Source of the DNA: Saccharofermentans sp.
GTDB lineage: Bacteria > Bacillota > Clostridia > Saccharofermentanales > Saccharofermentanaceae
Assembly (NCBI GenBank): GCA_016292145.1
Contig: JAEFBA010000009.1
Coordinates: 1 to 52,344, forward strand
Reading direction: 5' to 3'
DNA: 52,344 bases
Below the pieces are notes generated by a model. That model was not told the origin of the DNA. It saw only the letters and a list, made by a program, of their open reading frames with translations, and ran no database searches. A program made the position numbers and the translations under genes. Numbering within the stretch: the first letter of the stretch is position 1; every line of letters begins with the position of its first letter. Of the stretch, positions 48,648 to 52,344 are shown in pieces.

Positions 48648-49709
48648 TCAGATTATATTGTCGAACATTCCCAATCTGGAAATCTGATCCACTACCTGTC
48701 TGGCACTTGTATGTACAAATACCTGTGTTCCGCCGATGACTTTAATCTCAACGCCCTCAACATATTTACCGGTCTTACTCGAAAAATTGTTATAAATAAG
48801 TCTCAGACTGTCGGTGATGTCAGTGTTCTTTGTCTGATCAAGCAAGTCTGCAGCTTTATATGCACGGATGATCTTATTGTTCGCAATATCCTCACCATTA
48901 GTGACCCAGACAACCGCATGAGCAAGCTTAAATATCTTCTGGTGATTAGAATCAAGACCGAAACCGCAATCAACGATGATATAGTTATATGAACCTGTAA
49001 GTTTCAACTCCTCAACAAGCCTGATAATGTCATCGTTCGTCAATTCGAGCATATTGAGCGGAATAGCCGAGGGAGAATAGAACATAACTCCCGATGCATC
49101 TCGTCTGACACAGCTCTCAAGCTTCATGCTAAGGTTAGTCTTCTTACTCTTAAGAGCATAGATAACTTCACCCATATCATATTGACCGTCACCTTCAAAG
49201 AAGATCTCAGAAGAGCCATACGTCTCGAGATTAAGATACAAAACGTTATTTCCGTTATCGCTGAAATGCTTGGCGCAGGCAGCTGCAACCGTAGAAGTTC
49301 CGACTCCGCCGCAAGGTGAAGAAAAAACAATAACCTTGGTACTGTCATCATCGAGTTTCAGGCTCGAGATGCCGCCAGCCTTCTCAGAATAAAGACTCAG
49401 GAACTGCTTATATATCAGATCTGCCTTCTGGAACTTGCAGATAGCACTGCAGTTATTAAACGAATCTATTCCGGTACTATCGACAAAATAAGCAAATACG
49501 CACTTGGAAGGGATTGCGTTCTGATCAATCGTAAAGTTCTCACTTGCGACAAAGACATCTATCCTGTTTGAAGCCAGGGTGTTTAATGCAATCTCGGGAT
49601 CAGTAAAAGAATAAAGCTCAACTTTATCTGCATATCTTGCACTGAAAGCTGAAACAAAACGGTCTAAATAGACACTATCGTTATCCAATACTGCTACACG
49701 TATTTTCAT
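48648..49709 (-). CDS. tadZ: TadZ/CpaE-like ATPase of the MinD/ParA class
   Basis: A 353-residue localisation factor for Tad pili. The N-terminal 110 residues look like a receiver-type domain (MKIRVAVLDNDSVYLDRFV). The ATPase-like domain has SPCGGVGTSTVAA (131-143) in place of the KGGxGKT loop, so both usual lysines are missing, and an IVDCGFGLD switch. This suggests weak or no ATP hydrolysis. The start has GGGGGAG a few bases upstream. First gene of the Tad run, behind a promoter. Confidence 0.9.
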   Translation of the reverse strand: MKIRVAVLDNDSVYLDRFVSAFSARYADKVELYSFTDPEIALNTLASNRIDVFVASENFTIDQNAIPSKCVFAYFVDSTGIDSFNNCSAICKFQKADLIYKQFLSLYSEKAGGISSLKLDDDSTKVIVFSSPCGGVGTSTVAAACAKHFSDNGNNVLYLNLETYGSSEIFFEGDGQYDMGEVIYALKSKKTNLSMKLESCVRRDASGVMFYSPSAIPLNMLELTNDDIIRLVEELKLTGSYNYIIVDCGFGLDSNHQKIFKLAHAVVWVTNGEDIANNKIIRAYKAADLLDQTKNTDITDSLRLIYNNFSSKTGKYVEGVEIKVIGGTQVFVHTSARQVVDQISRLGMFDNII

Positions 49710-49757
49710 GATTCTCCCCCATATTACATATTTTATAAATTTTAATATCTTTTATGA

Positions 49758-49785
49758 ATACTAACATAAAAACAACAAAAATCAA
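49758..49785 (-). promoter_or_regulatory. Promoter of the Tad/kinase gene run
   Basis: Minus-strand TTGATT (49780-49785) and TAGTAT (49758-49763) are 16 bases apart. The -10 is preceded by TG one base away (extended -10). It lies 49 bases before tadZ in a very A/T-rich gap. Confidence 0.65.
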
Positions 49786-49882
49786 CGATTTCGATTAAAA
49801 ATCAATAAAATATATTTGATTAGATAAAACGCTGCTCTTTGCTTGATTGGATAACAAATAATTGACTTATTTACAAACAGGC

Positions 49883-49909
49883 AAAAAAAGCCGGCAGAGT
49901 CTGCCGGCT
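49883..49909 (-). terminator. Terminator of the 2-oxoacid oxidoreductase operon
   Basis: AGCCGGCAG and CTGCCGGCT form a perfect 9-bp stem around a three-base loop. On the minus strand seven T residues follow. It begins 30 bases after the gamma-subunit stop codon. Confidence 0.93.
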
Positions 49910-49938
49910 ATAATTTCATCTCAGTTGTTTGTTACGGT

Positions 49939-50478
49939 TTACTTTGCGAACGCTGCTCCCCTGTCAAATGCTTCCATGTTGATCGGGATCAGGTTGTGCT
50001 TTCTCTCGGGAAGGATCTCATAAAGGGACTTCTCGAAGGAATCTCTTGTAAAGCAGCCTGTTGCCGTAGCCATGCAGCCGAGCATTGTGATAGGAGCGAA
50101 CATCATCTTTCCGAGCTCAGAAGCGATATCGGAAGCTTCCATAGCGATGACCTTGATGTCTGTTCTTACAGGTCTTGTCTTGATGAGGGAAGAATCGAGG
50201 ATCATCAAAGCACCGGGCTTTAACTGCTTCTCGAACTTCTCCATTGAAGGCTGGTTCAAGCAGATTACAACGTCTGCATCGTTAACAACGGGAGATCCGA
50301 TAGGCTCATCTGAGAATACTACGGAGCAGTTAGCTGTACCGCCACGCATCTCAGGTCCGTATGACGGGAACCAGGATACTTCCTTACCTTCATAAAGAGC
50401 AGCTTCTGCTGCCATCTTGCCTGCGGAGAGGATTCCCTGACCGCCGAAGCCGGCAAAAATTACAGAGAAATCAATCAT
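49939..50478 (-). CDS. 2-oxoacid:ferredoxin oxidoreductase gamma subunit
   Basis: A 179-residue gamma subunit. The sequence opens with IFAGFGGQGILSAGKMAA (8-25), then SWFPSYGPEMRGGTANC and NADVVICLNQPSMEKFE-like segments, all typical of PorC/VorC/KorC. The enzyme oxidises 2-oxoacids with CoA to acyl-CoA and reduces ferredoxin. It overlaps the beta-subunit gene by four bases (ATGA). Confidence 0.92.
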   Translation of the reverse strand: MIDFSVIFAGFGGQGILSAGKMAAEAALYEGKEVSWFPSYGPEMRGGTANCSVVFSDEPIGSPVVNDADVVICLNQPSMEKFEKQLKPGALMILDSSLIKTRPVRTDIKVIAMEASDIASELGKMMFAPITMLGCMATATGCFTRDSFEKSLYEILPERKHNLIPINMEAFDRGAAFAK

Positions 50479-51299
50479 TTCTTCACCTCCCCAACGTTAA
50501 CACAGTTGTTTGAAGTTGCAGGGATAGCGCCTGATACATACTTGCCGTCAGCATCGAATGTGATGTCAGCGCCCTTGTAGCATCCGAGAGGATACTGCTT
50601 TTCCATGTTCTCCTTGAGCCATTCCATAGCAGCGAGAGGCTCCTTACCCCAGTTTGTAGGGCATGTGGAGAGAACTTCTACCAAAGAGAAGCCAAGCTTG
50701 TTCTTCTGAACGTTGAATGCCTTCTGGATAGCTCTCTTAGCGTTCTGGATATTCTTGAAGTCTGTTACGCAAACACGCTCGATGTAAGCTGCGCCTGCGA
50801 GGTTGGACAAGAACTCGGAAACGTTGATAGGATATCCCTGATAAGAAGGATCACGGCCCCAAGGTGATGTTGTTGTAACCTGGCCTACGAGTGTTGTAGG
50901 AGCCATCTGACCTGATGTCATGCCGTAAACTGCGTTGTTTACGAAGATTACCGTGATGTTCTCGCTTCTTGCAGCAGCGTGAACGATCTCAGCTGTACCG
51001 ATGGAAGCGAGGTCGCCGTCACCCTGATATGTGAATACGAAGCTGTCCTTCAAGTTTCTCTTGATGCCTGTAGCAACAGCAGGTGCTCTTCCGTGAGCTG
51101 CCTGGACCATGTCGCATGCGATATATTCATAAGAGTTGTATGTACATCCAACGGATGCAACGCCTACAGCTGTCTCAAGAGCATCATTTGCGACAAGAGT
51201 CTCAGCTACGAGTCTGTGGATGATGCCGTGGCAGCAGCCGGGGCAATAGTGGAAAGGCTTATCTGTAAGGCCTTTTGTGGGTTCGAAAACTACAGCCAT
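50475..51299 (-). CDS. 2-oxoacid:ferredoxin oxidoreductase beta subunit (thiamine diphosphate-binding)
   Basis: A 274-residue beta subunit. HYCPGCCHGIIHRL (17-30) and the thiamine diphosphate segment YQGDGDLASIGTAEI, followed by VNNAVYGMTSGQMAPTT, are typical. Its start codon shares one base with the alpha-subunit stop, and its end overlaps the gamma gene by four bases, so all three subunits are coupled. Confidence 0.93.
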   Translation of the reverse strand: MAVVFEPTKGLTDKPFHYCPGCCHGIIHRLVAETLVANDALETAVGVASVGCTYNSYEYIACDMVQAAHGRAPAVATGIKRNLKDSFVFTYQGDGDLASIGTAEIVHAAARSENITVIFVNNAVYGMTSGQMAPTTLVGQVTTTSPWGRDPSYQGYPINVSEFLSNLAGAAYIERVCVTDFKNIQNAKRAIQKAFNVQKNKLGFSLVEVLSTCPTNWGKEPLAAMEWLKENMEKQYPLGCYKGADITFDADGKYVSGAIPATSNNCVNVGEVKK

Positions 51300-52344
51300 C
51301 AGAAATTACCTCCTTCTGTGATCTTTCCCTCGTGGATCGCAACGATCTTGTCGAGGATTTCCTTCTGCATCGGGAGATTTCCTCCGAGTCTGCCGTGGAA
51401 ATATACGGGCTTCTTGCCGTTAGCGCCAAGTCTTACATCTTCGATCATCTGACCTGCATTGAGCTCAACGTCGAGGAATGCCTTTACGCTGGGCATATCA
51501 GCTGCTTCAGCGATTGCCTTGTAAGGGAAAGGCCAGAGTGTGATAGGTCTGATCATGCCGACCTTGATACCCATCTCACGAGCCTGACGGATAACGTTTC
51601 TGGAGATTCTGGAGCATGTTGAGAATGCTGTGATAACGATCTCCGGATCATCGTCCATGCAGATAGATTCATAACGTACTTCGTTAGCTTCAACGATCTT
51701 GTACTTGTCCTGGAGCTCAAGATTCTTCTTCTCGAGGACATCGGGATCGATGTAGATGGAAGTTACTGTGTGGTGGAAGCCCTCACCCTTTCTGCCGTTG
51801 GCAGCCCAGGGCTTAGCGATTGTCTCGATGGGCTCTTCGTCACGGAAAGCAACAGGCTCCATCATCTGGCCCAAAGTACCGTCGCCTACGATCATGCAGG
51901 TCATTCTGTACTTGTCAGCGAGGTTGAATGCTTCAACTACGAGCTCATAAAGCTCCTGAACGGAAGCAGGTGCGATAACGATGTTTCTGTAGTCACCGTG
52001 TCCGCCGCCCTTTGTAGCCTGGAAATAGTCACCCTGTGCAGGCTGAATGCCGCCCAGACCCGGGCCTGCTCTTACGATATTAACTACAACTGCAGGAAGC
52101 TCAGCGCCTGCGATGTAGGAGATACCTTCCTGCTTAAGGGAGATTCCCGGAGAGGAAGATGATGTCATAACTCTGAAGCCTGCTGCAGCTGCACCATATA
52201 CCATGTTAATGGCTGCCAGCTCAGACTCAGCCTGTACGAAGTTACCGCCGACCTGAACCATCTTCTTTGCCATGTAGTGCATGACTTCAGTCTGAGGTGT
52301 GATCGGGTAACCGAAATAATTGCGGCAGCCAGCTCTGATCGCTG
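51299..52344 (-). CDS. vorB: 2-oxoacid:ferredoxin oxidoreductase alpha subunit, VorB-like (cut by window edge)
   Basis: The reading frame runs off the right end. In the last 62 bases it still reads AIRAGCRNYFGYPITPQTEVM, the conserved N-terminal part of alpha subunits. An internal Met at 52282 is therefore not the start. Further motifs are QAESELAAINMVYGAA, TSSSSPGISLKQEGISY, GPGLGGIQPAQGDYFQATKGGGHGDY and a C-terminal transketolase-type domain. This pattern fits the 2-oxoisovalerate (VorB) branch better than PorA, but substrate cannot be settled here. A ferredoxin-like subunit may lie outside the window. Confidence 0.9.
   Translation of the reverse strand, partial: AIRAGCRNYFGYPITPQTEVMHYMAKKMVQVGGNFVQAESELAAINMVYGAAAAGFRVMTSSSSPGISLKQEGISYIAGAELPAVVVNIVRAGPGLGGIQPAQGDYFQATKGGGHGDYRNIVIAPASVQELYELVVEAFNLADKYRMTCMIVGDGTLGQMMEPVAFRDEEPIETIAKPWAANGRKGEGFHHTVTSIYIDPDVLEKKNLELQDKYKIVEANEVRYESICMDDDPEIVITAFSTCSRISRNVIRQAREMGIKVGMIRPITLWPFPYKAIAEAADMPSVKAFLDVELNAGQMIEDVRLGANGKKPVYFHGRLGGNLPMQKEILDKIVAIHEGKITEGGNF

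Noticed and set aside
1..52344. CRISPR arrays, insertion sequences, prophage genes or toxin-antitoxin pairs
   Set aside because: No regularly spaced repeats, transposase, integrase or phage proteins were seen in any frame.

Overview
The window looks like a chromosomal piece of a low-to-mid GC Gram-positive anaerobe of the class Clostridia. The evidence is the Firmicute translation cluster ylxM-ffh-rpsP-khpA-rimM-trmD-rplS, the GlgC/GlgD pair, a Flp1-type Tad pilus locus with DUF5702- and DUF6382-type proteins, and a ferredoxin-linked 2-oxoacid oxidoreductase. A family-level guess (Oscillospiraceae or Saccharofermentanales-like) is only an inference. Almost every gene lies on the minus strand. 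The plus strand carries only a lipoprotein, one tRNA and a phosphodiesterase. I saw no insertion sequence, prophage or CRISPR array.

Layout in transcription order, right to left. (1) 52344-49939: VorB/A/C-type 2-oxoacid:ferredoxin oxidoreductase, ending at a strong terminator. (2) 49785-28115: a promoter, then about 21.6 kb of tightly packed genes. These are TadZ, CpaF/TadA, TadB, TadC, Flp1 pilin, prepilin peptidase, a WG-repeat protein, a BspA-like LRR lipoprotein, a TadE-like pseudopilin, a DUF5702 protein, a second TadE-like pseudopilin, an FHA protein, a PP2C phosphatase, a Ser/Thr kinase, a small membrane protein with repeated ETT(V/L)L motifs and a 1971-residue Ig-repeat surface protein. 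A strong hairpin terminator closes the run. (3) 27799-25154: a small membrane protein, a YfcE-like phosphodiesterase and a LacI-sensor/GGDEF protein. (4) 25090-16632: glycogen operon glgB-glgC-glgD-glgA-GH13 amylase. GlgA and GlgB both end in histone-H1-like Lys/Ala/Pro tails. (5) 16531-10789: a CapA-like lipoprotein, then purE, purF, purN, purO-type IMP cyclohydrolase and stand-alone AICAR transformylase, ending at a terminator. (6) 10726-10163: a membrane protein that starts right behind that terminator. (7) 10117-9928: tRNA-Thr(CGT) with its own promoter and a nested palindrome. (8) 9865-6219: a solute-binding lipoprotein, a GNAT-like/MGMT fusion, a flavin reductase-like protein and a Nudix hydrolase. 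(9) 6128-1: the translation cluster, split between rimM and trmD by a convergent lipoprotein gene and a TPM/zinc-ribbon membrane protein.

The most interesting points are the Tad pilus operon that embeds a complete kinase/phosphatase/FHA module with five shared ETT(V/L)L motifs; a PurF whose glutaminase nucleophile is Ser, with the oxyanion Asn-Gly also lost while the transferase half looks intact; paired Lys/Ala/Pro tails on two glycogen enzymes; replacement of bifunctional PurH by separate proteins; and the interrupted rimM-trmD pair. All functional calls come from reading motifs by eye. No database search or structure prediction was run.
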